A program made the position numbers and the translations under genes. Below the pieces are notes generated by a model. It had not been told where the DNA came from. It did not search any database and worked only from the letters and a program-made list of their open reading frames with translations. A DNA stretch of 64,000 nucleotides, from assembly GCA_947044365.1 (NCBI GenBank), contig OX345636.1:56151746-56215745 (forward strand), in the 5' to 3' direction. The DNA is from Petrosia ficiformis (lineage: Eukaryota > Porifera > Demospongiae > Haplosclerida > Petrosiidae). Numbering within the stretch: the first letter of the stretch is position 1; each line of letters opens with the position of its first letter. Positions 1 to 12,620 of this stretch are shown piece after piece.

Positions 1-926
1 TACAACCTTAAATAAATTGAAATATAAATTTTGTTTTACTCATTGTACTTTTACAATAATCAGTAAAACAAGAAAAGCTTTATTCAGAAAGTCAATCTGT
101 ACTAGAATCTGTTCACATTCAACTGAATGATTAAGATTTGATTTAGCTTACACACACTCTTTTTGAGTACAACCTACAATGCACAAAAGGAGATTTGCAG
201 TGGTGGCTTGACAGTCACTTTAATCACATTATGATTAAAATTTTAGTCTATTGTAAATTATAACTTTTATAGGTGGCATAATCATGTTGGTTGTTGGCAT
301 TGTTTGCAACTGTATGACAGCAGAACAGCGTTAAAATGATCCAATATTATTTTATTGCAAAATCTGTTGTTAAGTTTTACTGAGATAGAACAAATAGTAA
401 TGATCATGATACAGCAAAAATCATAGCTTTTTGAACATATGGAAACGTCCATTCATTGGAGGTGTCCTTTACTAACAGGTCATTTAATACATAATTGCAC
501 TGCATGAGAACAAATGAGACATCTTTAACTGGTTCCACCGTAGTTCATAAGTATAATAATAATTGTAATGACAGTCACAATTAATAGCAATTGACATCTT
601 TTTATAATTAACTAGCTAATCTATTAGCTGAAAAAAATAGCATTCAAATACAGTGGAATCTACTTCAATTGCAATACTGAAAATAGTCAGCAAAAATCTC
701 TTTGGAAAGTACAATATACTCAAACAGAATCATTTCACACAATATATATTTTCATGTAAACCTCCTTATTGGGCAAGCTTTCAAAAGTTGTAATAATTAA
801 GGAGTCATTAAGAATTTTTTACATACATGTTTTCACATGTGTTGAAGAGAAGTAAAACTTGTTCTAAAGCCAAAATACTAAATTAACATAAATAACGATA
901 TCATAATTATGATAATTTTGTTTTAG
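1..926. other. Non-coding, AT-rich flank or intron upstream of gene A
   Basis: No convincing exon is visible. The first recognisable splice acceptor (ttttag) is at 921-926. Gene A enters at 927 in phase 1, so at least one more exon must lie upstream, here or outside the window. I looked for the counterpart of gene B exon 6 (40106-40297) and did not find it in the last few hundred bases. Confidence 0.5.
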
Positions 927-3900
927 ATTTACAAGAATCTCAAAAGTTATTAGAAGTACAAAAGAGGATATCATTAGCTAAATCACAAGAACTGGAAGAC
1001 TCAAAGAAACGAATTATTCTTTTGAAACAAACACTTACACACACATCTACCATTTCATCAGGTTTATATTAATACACATATTATATATATTGAATATGTG
1101 TTGAATATTATATGTTTTCATTAGATGAGGAGACAATAGAAGATTATCAGAAACCTCAAGAAACAGAACTATTTGAAGAGAAACCGTCAAAACCTGTAGA
1201 TGAGGATAAATCAGTGATTAGTGATAAAACACTAATAGCACTGGAAGGTTAGTTAAGTATTCATAATATTATACATTATGATTAATAATTATATTATTAC
1301 AACAGAGAATGAGTCACTACAGAAGATAGTTATTAGTAAGAATGAACAAGTAGAGGAACTACAAAGTATGTTAGAAATGAAGGAAGAAAAGTTAGAGTCA
1401 ATACAACAACGTAAATCATATTTTACTTTGTAATTAACATGATTTCATGATGTATTTTATTTTGTAGAAGTTATAACTCTACAAACAACAATTACTGATC
1501 AATCTTCTCAAGTAGAGGAACTACAGAGTACACTGGGGAATTACGAAGTTGAGTATCTGATACAGAGAGAACAGCTGAAGAAACTGGAAACTACAATACA
1601 AGAAATGGAGAAAACTAGAAAGACATCATCACTTGTAGTACAAAACTCCAGTGACATCATTCCTTTATCAGGTTATAATAATTACAGATGAATCTCTTAC
1701 TATTAATATCATATTATTTATTATACAGATGATCCTGGTCTTCATATAGCTAAACAGAAGGTGTTTCATATTAAAGGGAATACTCTGGATTGGGGAGATT
1801 GTGGGTTTAAGATGAATTTCCCAGAAGGTACCATCCCACCATCACAAGTGATTATCAAAGCTCTTGTTGGTGGTAAATTCCAGTTTCCTGATGGAATGGA
1901 GCTTGTCAGTGCTTTATATGTCATCTCATTTCCTGAAGAATTCCTCCAGCCTGTGAAATTATATATGCAACACTGTGTCTATCTGAAGAGTTCACGACAG
2001 TTTAAATATCTCAGTTTCATAATAGCACCTATAGATGAGTCAGTACCACCCTACAAGTTCCAGTACATAGAGGGTGGTAAATTCTATACTGATAGTCAGT
2101 ATGGAATGATAGTTCGTTCCAAGTTTTGTATAATGGGCATTGGTAAGAAGATTAATGGTGTTGATTCCTACACCTCATTAGATGAAGAGGAAGAATCATC
2201 ATCAGATCCTCCTAGTGATAGTGAAACACAATCCACATCAGGACATGGTTAGAATAATATTACTATACTATTATTAATATAAATTAATATTATTTTTATT
2301 ATTATTAGATGAGGTTCAATCAATTGATAATGATCAGTCTAGTAATACTGACTCATCTTCAGATGATAAGGATTCTAGTAATGATACTGAAGCACAATCA
2401 ACATCTAAACATAGTTAGTATAATAATTGTTATTATTTTTATTGTAATTATAATTATTAGTATAACTATACTTATCTAATTTTTATTTTAATACTAAAAC
2501 CTCATCTTTGGTTCCTACTATTATTACTAATACAGGAATGCAATCAACATCTGAACAAGGTTAAGAAATATTAATATAATTAATGAATACTAGTATTTAT
2601 TATTATTTTTACTATTATTATTAGGTGATATTCAATCATTCAAGACAACTGACTCACTATCTCCAGAGGACAAGAATCCTACTAGTAATACTGGAGGTGT
2701 AACGCAATCCATAACTGTACATGGTTAGGATATTATAATATTATTATCATGAGATTATGAGTGGGCATTAAACTTGTGTATCATATAACCAGCTTGATTC
2801 CATATATGCTACTATTTGTGTCAACTTTGTGGGTTGTGGGATGTAACTTCTACAGTATATTGAGTAGGTATATCAAAGGCACTGCCTGTGCTCAAAATCA
2901 TTTGTATCACTGTTGTTGTGCTGCAAAAACCGGTAATTGTCTTTCCTATATGAGGAAATTTACAAAACATGTTTTTTGACAACTGGTGAATTGTAAAAGA
3001 CACTGAAGTTTTATGCTCATCAGCGCTGCCTCATTCTGCTCATAAGCTCCTGTTATTATTTAATTAATTACTAATAGATGATCTTTACTCAAATGATAAT
3101 AATAATTATATCTAATATTAATTATATAGATTCTGTTTCATCTGATAAACACGATACACATGAAGATGATAAATGTAAGATATTATTAATGTCTCTCATA
3201 TCATGTATAATATAATACATGTCTTATTATCAGTACATGTTGATAATGATATTAATACTGTTACTAATAATGATGATATTAGTACTGAATATATTATCAA
3301 CACACCTGATATACAACAAGAGATAACTACTAGTTAGTATATATAATAATACATGACTTTATATATGATAATTGTTTATTTTAGTTCGAGATATTGAGGA
3401 TAGTGTTCTATTAGAGTCTAGACACACTTCAGGGAATGTAATTCAAACAATATCAAGAGGAGGTATGATTGGTTTATAAATATGTATACTGTTTTAAATG
3501 TCAATCTGTTATATTGTATATATTCAGTTCAAGTTACTAGTGATAGTTCAATTCCTGATAATATATACACTGGACAAATTTGTTATGTAAAGAAGGGAAC
3601 AAACAGATGGTGTATGGTATTCATGGCCGTACAGAATATTAAAGTATTTCTTGAGGTATTTATAATACATACATTATTAATACTTATCATATGATTATTA
3701 TACATTTCAGTATCTGAAAGAGGAATATTCAGATGATGATAAAGATGACATGTTCAGGTTTTGTTTCATGGATCCTGTGAATGGATTTATTGAATTAGAT
3801 TTAGTGAAAACATTTCAAGATGGTTGGACTATTGACCCGATTAGACAACCCCTGAGGGTAAGTGAACATAATAATGTACAGTTTTATATTTATAATTATA

Positions 3901-4991
3901 ATTCACATTCTTCTACTATCATTATTTGTGTTGTCATTATTGCATAATGTTTCTACAGATCAGGAAGAGAGATGCTGATCTCTTTGGTACAGAGGAACTT
4001 CCTATTCCTCCAACTTGCAAAGTGACTCTCTGGTCTAAAGTATCACAAGATACTGAAGAATATTTGAGTTACACTGTACCTCTAATTGGAATTCATTCTG
4101 ATGTCGATGAAATATGTATTCAACGTTTTCTAGAAACTAGTAATACATCAGGTATATTATATTATATGATAACTGTTATAATGATTATATATTATTTTAT
4201 ACTGATAGAATCATCTGGTCAACCAACAGCTCAATCAAAAGCTAGTGCTATACCACATCATACAATCATTGACACACCTCATATAGGTAAGGAATTGTAT
4301 TATATACATGTGCAATTGTATGTAGGTATGTAAAAATGCCAACTAACATTATTCTTTTGCTGATAAATGTCACTGATTGAGCATATATTACTGATTTTTA
4401 TTTTTATGCAAGAAGCTAGCTAAATGAGAATATCAACAAATCTATTTCAGAAGACCAAATTTCCTATGTTTTATAACTAATATGAGTGACATGCGAAAAG
4501 AGAGATGATACATCAATTGCAACGATACTTTTGAACCACAAGGAATCATAATTTATGAAATGTATACTCAAGAATCAGTAATAAATTACAAGTTAAATTT
4601 TATCTTTTATTATTACACAGGTAATGACCTGACTCAACCTGATCCTCATCAACTAGTAGAGTGTATTAAACAAGTATTTGATCAAAACTATTCTTCTCTT
4701 GGTAGTCTATTTGAAGATTCCATAGATGTTATAGCCAGTGAAATGTTACAAGCTGGTCTAATATCTCGTCATGTTGCTAAGAAACCAACATTCCATCTGT
4801 TAATTAACGACTTCACTTCTGGAATGGTGTTTATGAGAAAAGCTGATAAAATTATAAATCATATTATTAAATTCTTAAGAGTACTATTAGAAATGCAAGG
4901 TCCATTTGTATTTGCTGCTGGACATCTTAAAGAAGATATTCATGATATTATTAATAGTAGACTAGGTATTGAGTTAAATCTTAATGTGTAA
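927..4991 (+). CDS. Gene A: coiled coil-ZU5-UPA-like-helical domain protein (5' incomplete)
   Basis: Sixteen exons join in frame without a stop: 927-1061, 1125-1247, 1306-1410, 1468-1671, 1729-2247, 2309-2413, 2536-2559, 2625-2723, 3130-3174, 3234-3332, 3385-3462, 3528-3655, 3711-3857, 3959-4151, 4209-4286, 4621-4991 (TAA). They give about 816 residues. The first four are Glu/Gln/Lys-rich heptad-like coiled coil. Exon 1729-2247 is a ZU5 domain (FPEGTIPPSQV, then PVKLYMQHCV, matching the family's P-E-G-x-I-P and P-V-x-L-x-x-x-H-C signatures). Five short Asp/Ser/Thr-rich exons form a linker. Exons 3528-4151 are beta-rich and sit where UPA follows ZU5 in UNC5, PIDD and ankyrins; that match is inferred. 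The last exon is a helical domain of about 120 residues, perhaps death-fold-like. Known ZU5-UPA proteins act as intracellular or receptor-tail adaptors; this protein's role is unknown. A Kelch part may lie upstream, as in gene B. Confidence 0.85.
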
Positions 4992-5898
4992 TAATAATGT
5001 ATTAGTTATTAGTAATGTATAGTGTGTTATGTTTGATTAGTAAAATATAACGTTTCAGTTATGTCGTTATAATAATACAAAAATTTTCATGGGAGGAAAC
5101 AGCTATGTAAAATGGGTGGGGTTGAAGACTGTTGGAGTACATATAAGGATGCACCATCATTGTTCCCATACCCTGTGCCCTTTTAGGGTGTCTGCATGGG
5201 GTATGCCCCCAGGAAAATTTGAAGGTATATATGTATGTGTGTCTAATTCAAATGTCGATATTGAATGTTCCATTGAAAAAGGTGTCATTGAAGCCAGCAT
5301 GACTATAATGGAAGACAATACTTTTGTATCAGATTACACTCAATTCAAGTATTTTTTGTTACTATAATTATAGTTATGAGAAAATAATAATAGAACAATT
5401 TCGCAGGTTTTATTTTCGCATTTTGAAGATCCAACTATTTCGCCATAAATAATTCGCGTTCACCAAAAATGAGCACTCAATAATAAAATCGACGGGACAA
5501 GTACTGAACTTACTGAACAGGTTTAATTTTACAGAAGAGGCTGACTCAGTAATTCCAAATTTCTCTTCTTTCATCAATTAATACTGAGTATCTTCACTAG
5601 AACACAGTGCAAATGATGATAGATGTAGATCTACGGCGTAACGCTGCACGCTCACATATGGTGAGCGTGACAATTATTTTCGCGAAAAAAAAACAAACAA
5701 AAAAACATTTAGCGGTCCGATAGTCCAGGGAAAATTGAGGGCTATATATATATATATATATATATAATTATTATATGTAAACGACAGTTACAAGGTCCTG
5801 GGAAGATTAATCGATCCAAACAGAAGATTCCTTTGGATTATCGATTGTGATATCAATTATGCTCCGACTGGAAGCCTTTAGTCTCATCAAGTGGGAGG
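4992..5898. other. Intergenic, no gene seen; short (TA)n at about 5743-5764
   Basis: Downstream of gene A. The segment contains an AT-rich 3' flank, a short TA-dinucleotide run and a small open frame at 5089-5367 with no family resemblance or splice context. Nothing here is supported as a gene. Confidence 0.5.
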
Positions 5899-7212
5899 TA
5901 GTGATGGGCAAAAATTTTAAAATGATTACGATTACTGATTACATTCATCAAGTATTTGATTATTTTTTGATTACTTTCAAATTACTTTAAAAAACTGTTC
6001 AAAAAAAGAATAGTATCAACATTCTTTGAGTTCAGCTTGTTTCCTCTTTCTGATATCAATTGACCAGCCTTAGACTGAAAACAATCGCTCACTGGGAACT
6101 GAGGTGGCAGGTATTGATAGATACCATGAAAAAAAAAGGAAGTGTATCCAGCCCCTCCTCTTCGCGAGATTGAGCATGCGCAAAGTCACTTAGTGCCAGT
6201 TACTGGGTAGATAGAAAATCCGGACCACGGACCACGGACCACGGATCACGGACCACGGATCACGGACCAATAAAGGCATGAATTTGATTAATATCATGTG
6301 ATCGTTGCATGACCTGTCTGGAGATCAAGACTGATTAGTGGAGATGTTGTGAAGAGGAAAATGCTTTTATTTATGCCTGGTGGGTTTATAAAACGTTGCC
6401 ATGTTGTGTATGGTTAAAAATCAAGTATCCGACTTTGTATTTCAGTCAAGTAACAATATCGTATATACACGAGCTGGCAAGGTTCATAGTTTTGACAACA
6501 TGGCACCGTGTTATCTATTCAATGTAAAGGCATGCCCTAACATGAAATTGGCTGATCAACCCTAACAATCCCAGGTTAATCCTAGGTCATACGAACAGGT
6601 GACCAGGAACAGCAAATGCTTACTTGGGGGCTACACCCCCAAGTATACAATTGTAAATATCAACCCTAACATGCACCCAAATTTTATTTAAAATCATTAA
6701 ACAATCAATCACAGGAATGTATAGCATCAATAATTTTAGTATCTAATTCATATGCATCCTCTAATTTCTTTAAGTTAACTGTTTGTCTATTCTCTGAAGT
6801 CGTTCATCAACACTTTCAGTATTCTCTTTAGGTTTCTTCCACTCCTCAATTAACTTAGCATTTTCAGGGGTCATACCATGCATCCTTAACAAAACATAAT
6901 ACTGAAATAAAACAAACTTTAAATCATGAACCTTAATTCATTATAAGAATCAGAGTCACATATCACAATTGAATTTCCTTTTTCAGCCATGAACAACCAC
7001 GTGAAATCAACTGGATGCACGATGTAGTACAACGAGGGTGTGTCTATGTCATGCAACGATCACATGATATTAATCAAATTCATGCCTTTATTGGTCCGTG
7101 ATCCGTGATCCGGATTTTCTATCTACCCCCAGTTACTAGTATTGATAGTAATGCACTGTAATCGATACTGTCCAGGTATCGACAAATTGACCGGTAGTAT
7201 CGCCCATCACTA
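5899..7212. mobile_element. hAT-like non-autonomous element carrying a nested insertion
   Basis: The ends are inverted repeats beginning TAGTGATGGGC (5899-5909, and its complement at 7202-7212). The flanks carry an 8-bp near-duplication, gtgggagg (5891-5898) and gtgtgagg (7213-7220), with one mismatch. An 8-bp target duplication with this type of terminus is characteristic of hAT superfamily elements. No transposase is encoded. The interior is interrupted by the element at 6205-7129, so the original MITE was only about 380 bp. Confidence 0.75.
6205..7129. mobile_element. Transposon nested in the hAT-like element, long terminal inverted repeats
   Basis: Left end GGGTAGATAGAAAATCCGG, right end its complement with an extra G. 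Inverted repeats of roughly 100 bp continue inward on both sides (shared CCAATAAAGGCATGAATTTG block). The insertion is flanked by perfect 8-bp repeats CAGTTACT at 6197-6204 and 7130-7137. The left arm has extra tandem copies of a CGGACCA/CGGATCA motif (about 6221-6269) compared with two on the right. No protein is encoded. The 8-bp duplication again suggests hAT, but the family is not recognised. Confidence 0.75.
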
Positions 7213-7568
7213 GTGTGAGGAGTTTCCTGAACAATTACAGTCTATTTCAGAATCCTGATGTGACTATATATGATATCACATTTGATTCGTTACAAATCCC
7301 CATTGTAGGGTAAGAAATTGTAGTGTAGGTACTTTATTGAAATTGTAGGTCACCTCTTTCATGACTTCAACAGGTAGTGCTGGAGGATCACAAATAAGTT
7401 TACTAGTAAAGCAATGTAAAGATGGCATCATTATTAAATTTTTACCTATAAAAATTAATAATAATAATTTTTATACAAAAATGTTATAATAAATAACTTT
7501 CTACAACAGCAATCTAATATATATTAAAGTGTTAGTTATAGTCGGGATTTCTTTTCATTACCATATAG
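7213..7568. other. Downstream flank of the isocitrate dehydrogenase copy
   Basis: About 350 bp between the hAT-like element and the IDH stop codon. It is AT-rich, with no coding signal; it could include the old 3' untranslated region. Confidence 0.4.
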
Positions 7569-7889
7569 TCACTTGGCATTCAGCTTCTTGTCAAGATTTT
7601 CAGCTAATTTGTCAAGGAAAGCAAATGTGTTGAGATAATCATCTGGAGTAACACTAAAGAACAGAAAGAGATATACATGTATATTACAGCAGAGTTTATT
7701 GTAAGTTTTGAAGCAAAGGCCAAATTGGCTCAACAATGGTTAATTTGTGTGCCATTGGGAATACATCTTGAGCCAATTAACTAAGAGTTGATGCTGTAAG
7801 TGACAATATAATCATAATTAACTGCATTAACTGTAGTACTACTTAGAAGTACAGTTGACTATCACCTTATTAAAATGTAGCTCCCATGA

Positions 7890-8362
7890 TTGTAAACATA
7901 ATAAAGTGTAATACAGTGTAGTATAACACAGTACAGTGTAATACAGTACAGTATACATGTAATACAGTACAGTATGCATTGTAATACAGTACAGTATACA
8001 TGTAATACAGTACAGTATACATGTAATACAGTACAGTGTAATACAGTACAGTATGCATTGTAATACAGTACAGTATACATGTACTACAGTACAGTATAGT
8101 ACAGTACAGTATAATACAGTACAGTATACATGTACTACAGTACAGTATAACACAGTACAGTGTAATACAGTACAGTATGCATTGTATTACAATACAGTAT
8201 ACATGTACTACAGTACTGTATAACACAGTACAGTATGCATTGTAATACAGTACAGTATACATGTAATACAGTACAGTATAATACAGTACAGTGTAATACA
8301 GTACAGTATGCATTGTAATACAGTACAGTATACAGTACAGTATAGTATAACACAGTACAGCG
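7890..8362. repeat. TACAGTACAGTA-type microsatellite, left block
   Basis: Imperfect tandem units of gtaatacagtacagtat, interspersed with acatgtaatacag and gcattgtaatacag variants. It borders the 3' tail of the retroelement, and the same repeat resumes on the other side (11670-11836). Open frames here such as repeated [10 protein letters not shown] are artefacts of the repeat. Confidence 0.9.
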
Positions 8363-8365
8363 TAA

Positions 8366-11300
8366 TATATTTTTTTTAATTTTTTTTTTTAACTGATCAA
8401 CAGTGATAATAAATAAATAAATAAAAACCACTGATATAAACTCATTTACAAGTATAAGTTATTATGCCGAGTACAGAGGCTAGGTTAGGTGACTCTGGGC
8501 TCAGAGACAGCCAGGTCAATAGAAGAATAATTCGAAAAAATAGGACAATGATAGGATCACCTAGCCCCTCTGAGGCACAGAATAGAAGACCGAAGTAAAG
8601 AGAAAGAGAGCAAACATCTCATCCAATTGAGCACCATTGAGTAGGGTTTGCTGTTGCGCTTAGATAAAATTGATGCCAGCCTTTTATAAAAGATTGAGGC
8701 AGCTGGACCAATGCCACCTCCTACTGTAAAAGTGAGTGGAGTAAATGACCCATGCTCCACTAACCTTATCCTCTCATCATAACAATGACGTTTCTCTAGT
8801 TCGTTCCTTCGATGGCATGCCTTCAAAGTAGATTTTTTATAAGTTACAGAGAAAGGATTAAAGACATGCACATCGAAAAACGCACGCTGACGTGAAGACC
8901 AAAAACCAGTTGCTGCTATATCTACTCGAGCATTATCATCTTTCACAGCAGAACCTCCTGATAGTACTTCCCCATTCAGTGGTTGTAAAGGTGGCTCAAC
9001 TCTCACGTCAGAGCATGTTTCAGTAAGTAGTTTCGCTGTTAGATCTCTGACCTCATTATGCCGGATTGAAACAAAACCTCCGCATTTACAATTCAAAGCA
9101 TGATCCACTGTGAGAGCTGTACCACAGACACGATGATTAGGCAAATGAGGAGGGGACCAGCCATATCTTAAGCAAATGGCATCTCTAAAATCTCCCTTAT
9201 GCAAAGCAAAACCATGTTCTTGTATAGGCAGAGCATTGAGCCAAGTTGAGGCACCTTTCTCTTCCGTGACTTCCAAACAACGCTTCAGAGATGGATCCGC
9301 TTTAAAATTGGAAGTGATATTTTTTGTATGATTATAGTTATTAGATCCGACTTCTCTTTTTCTTGCACGGATCTCATCTAATATGGAAGACATTGGGACA
9401 CTCGAATCCTGAGAGCACAAGGAAGAGATTAGAGGAGTGAGGATATACATGTAGACAGAGTTATGATACTGACTCTCAGCCATAAAGGTAGGATCAAAAA
9501 TACCAAGGCCCCCGAGGCGAGCTGGAAGAGACAACAGAGACCTTATTGTATTACTCACAGAAGTCTGACCAGTTAAGGTAGGAATAAGACATAGCCGTAA
9601 ACAATCTTCCAAAGGTTCGACATAACTAGGCAGGTCTGGAGTAGTGCAAAACAGATACACTCACTTGTTAAAGAAAACCATGAACCAGAGCTGAGTATGC
9701 TACATGGGGCTGTGTACGAGCAACTTGTACAAGACGATCAATTTGCTCATCCCATTCACTAACTTTCTCCTTAGTGAAATTGATTATAAAGTCTCTAGAG
9801 CCAAGAGCACTACCAAGATATCGGTGACCCTCTGAGGTGATGTTGATATCAATATCAGAAAACAACACTTGTGCTGAATCCAGAAATTCCGGTTTAACAA
9901 TTAACCAAGATTTTAAGGGATTAGAATAGTAACCATATGCTGGGCCTATATCACAAAGCTCATCCCACCAGCACCGTAATGAAGACAGAGATCCAACACC
10001 TGCCGCATATTTGTGAAACGGATATGTAATTAAGGTGGTGAATGAGGGGGAGAACACCAATAGCGTACATCGCCATCGCTAGAGGGTCTCCTTGAGTAGT
10101 ACCTTCAGAGGATAGCAGCACCTCACTGTCAATGAACAAAGGAGAATGGAAACGATAGCAGTTTATGAGGACAGTGGCGAGAGTTGGACAAGAAATAAGA
10201 CAGTTATGTAGAGCAGTTTCTCTATTAAGGTTGTTGAAGGCATTACTTGCGTCTACTAAAAGTACTGCCTAACTAGAGGATACATCGAACAAACTTCTCA
10301 CAGCATGTACAGCTGCCTCACACTCTCCTGGCTGAGCAGCACAGAGCTGAGAAAAGCCGGTCGTCTCAAGTATATCTACGTTGAGGATTGTAAGAACTAC
10401 TTTGCCCACCAGACGTCTCACCACCTCTCCCACACCAATAGGACGAACTCAAGGTAACTTATCAATGGCAATTAAACGACTGGCTAAAAATGGATATAAG
10501 CCAGATGGATCCACAAATGAAGAGCAAATTCTTTTCCCAAACATAGCAACTGCCCTGCACAGCTCATCAGAGGACAGACCAAAGGATGTACACAAACGCT
10601 TCCAGTCAGCGGCATCAAGACCAGAGGGACCAGCGGAACCATTGATTTTGAGTACAGTAGACCTGATTAACTCAGGAGTAAATGACTCGAAAATGATGGG
10701 ATCAAAGCTAGGTGGTCTATTGTCGGGTAGTATAGCAGAGGGGTCAACCGGCTGAGCAGTAGGATGTTTGTCCAATAATACATTCTTCACAGTCATCCCA
10801 TTAATGACAGCATCAAGAGACACTCATTGTCAGATAGTAAACGGATCGCAGCCCTCACATTGCCAATTAGCATAAAATTTGTAAATCTACGGTGAGCCCG
10901 ACTGAGGGGAAGAGCGGTGAGAAGCGGTGCTGCCAGATAAACGAGACTGAATAGTGCATGCTTCATTTAACAAAGACTCAATGTCTCCACTGTGCCATAA
11001 AGCTAACTGGCGTTCCAGGTGCTTGGTGAGATCCTTAGGCCGCTGTTTACCAGGTGGTTTCTGTAAAAGGAGAGGAGGTAAGACCATAGCAGCATAGATT
11101 CCAAGGCTGAGGACTCAGCGTAAGCCAGATAGAGGCGACTTAACTCACGAACAAATGAAGAACCGATGTTTCCAACAGGAACTCTAAACAAATTTTTCTC
11201 CAGTGGACCACCTGACCATAGCATGCCTTTATCACAGGGAGAAATGAGGCACCAGCCAACTCATGCCACACAAAGTCAGGGTCTGCCATGGGAACGAATT

Positions 11301-11655
11301 CAGGTAAGGATGAAGTAGGGGCAGGCAAAACCCCACACGTGCCCGGTCCAACAGGGCAAGAATGAACGGAGTGATGGGAAGAAGACTCATCAGACGATGT
11401 GTCACACCGACACGAAGTAACTGGAGACAACGAGACCATAGGACGATTCACACACAAGTCCCCTTTCCCAGGCAAGCAGTTAACACAGAAGTTGCCCTGT
11501 TTAACACAAGAGCAGCCCTGACACGTACCCTTCTTGTTACACTTGCAACACACCGACATTTTTTTTTTCAACTCCACACTCAAATTTTCAGAGGAGAAAT
11601 GGTAGAAAAATGCAAAACTGTACTTCTTAGGTGACCACCATCTTACTAGCAGCCC
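8366..11655 (-). mobile_element. Degenerate non-LTR-like retroelement inside an IDH intron
   Basis: Minus-strand blocks, 5' to 3': a Cys-rich N-terminus (about 11470-11560, CNKKGTCQGCSCVKQGNFC); reverse transcriptase fingers (10450-10823, GPSGLDAADWKRL); palm (10060-10440, [12 protein letters not shown] and [14 protein letters not shown]); connection (9668-10060); and a long C-terminal region (8557-9660) with a CGTAL...H...CKCGG Cys/His cluster and ARVDIAATGFW...FFDVHVF, possibly a nuclease-like fold. I recognise the family as a widespread invertebrate reverse-transcriptase element but cannot place its clade. An A-rich tail (T-run on plus at 8366-8392) marks the 3' end. It is dead: in-frame stops lie before VRPIGVGE and before AVLLVDAS, there are frameshifts near 9660 and 10860-11220, and the YxDD box reads Y-A-A-G without the Asp pair. 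Confidence 0.8.
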
Positions 11656-11669
11656 TGATTACTATAACG

Positions 11670-11836
11670 TACATTATACAGTGTAATACAGTACAGTATA
11701 CATCATAATACTGTACAGTATAATACAGTACAGTATACTATAACACAGTACAGTGTAATACAGTACAGTATAGTACAGTACAGTGTAATACAGTACAGTA
11801 TACATCGTAATACAGTATAATACAGTACAGTATTAA
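11670..11836. repeat. TACAGTACAGTA-type microsatellite, right block
   Basis: Same unit as 7890-8362. The two blocks flank the retroelement, consistent with insertion into one pre-existing repeat tract in the IDH intron. Confidence 0.9.
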
Positions 11837-12269
11837 AGTCAGGTACTGTAAATGTGGATTGTACTTACTTTGGTGTTCATTTGGTGTTCCTTTAATACAT
11901 CCTGCTAAATCTTTAGTCATGAATCCTGATTCAATTGTTTCTATACACACAGCATCAAGATAATCACTAAAACGAGCTAACTCAGTATTATCTGTAAAAA
12001 TAAAGATGTCATCTACCACTACTTACAATTATAATTCAACTTACTGTCTAGTTTGGCCCTAAGAGCAAGACCTCTAGTCCATGCAAAAATAGAAGCTAAA
12101 ACAAGAAAATACATGTATAATAAATTATTTAAAATTATTATAATTATCAATATTATTGTTACACTGCATTTTATATAGTTTCTAATTAATTACATAACCA
12201 CGCCCTTTACCACACCTTACTTCACTAACATCAGTACATTGCATTACCTCCTATCTAACTCCATTCAGT

Positions 12270-12620
12270 TCTATCACTCTCCTCTTGTAAGACTCAACAT
12301 TTTAACTTAGCTTGCTGGAAAGAAGAATGCTTGAAGAAAGGCATTGATGTAAACTTTATGCTTCGCTATCAGCAGGAAGACAGCAAGGCAAACATTTGAG
12401 GGTGACGCCGACATTTTTACTCACCTGTATAACTTTCACAATTTAAACAGTACAGACTTTTAACTCACTCAGTTAGACAGCAGACCTACTAAGGAAGCCA
12501 TAGATACCAAAAACATTCTTCGTTAGTTGCAGGAAAGAAGCACGGTGAGTGTTTGAAAGTACAGTAGTCGTGAAAACACACGCTTACAAGGAGCAATAAT
12601 TAATTAATTGAAGATGGTGT
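12270..12620 (-). repeat. Dispersed repeat copy (family also at 15630, 27190, 34640, 50330)
   Basis: It contains, in reverse orientation, a signature of a moderately diverged interspersed repeat: Cys/Thr-poor DNA with 'ctaacgaagcat', 'ggctttcttag', 'cttctg...aactaagt' and 'gtggaa..ttatacaggcgagt' blocks. Comparable blocks occur at 15630-15900, 34640-35040 and 50330-50600, and more weakly at 27190-27420. No coding capacity is seen. The copy lies between IDH exons. Confidence 0.6.

Noticed and set aside
5089..5367. 92-residue open frame downstream of gene A
   Set aside because: No recognisable family, no splice context and no paralogue after genes B or C.
7839..8431. Minus-strand open frames made of YCTVLYC repeats
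   Set aside because: They come from the TACAGTACAGTA repeat.
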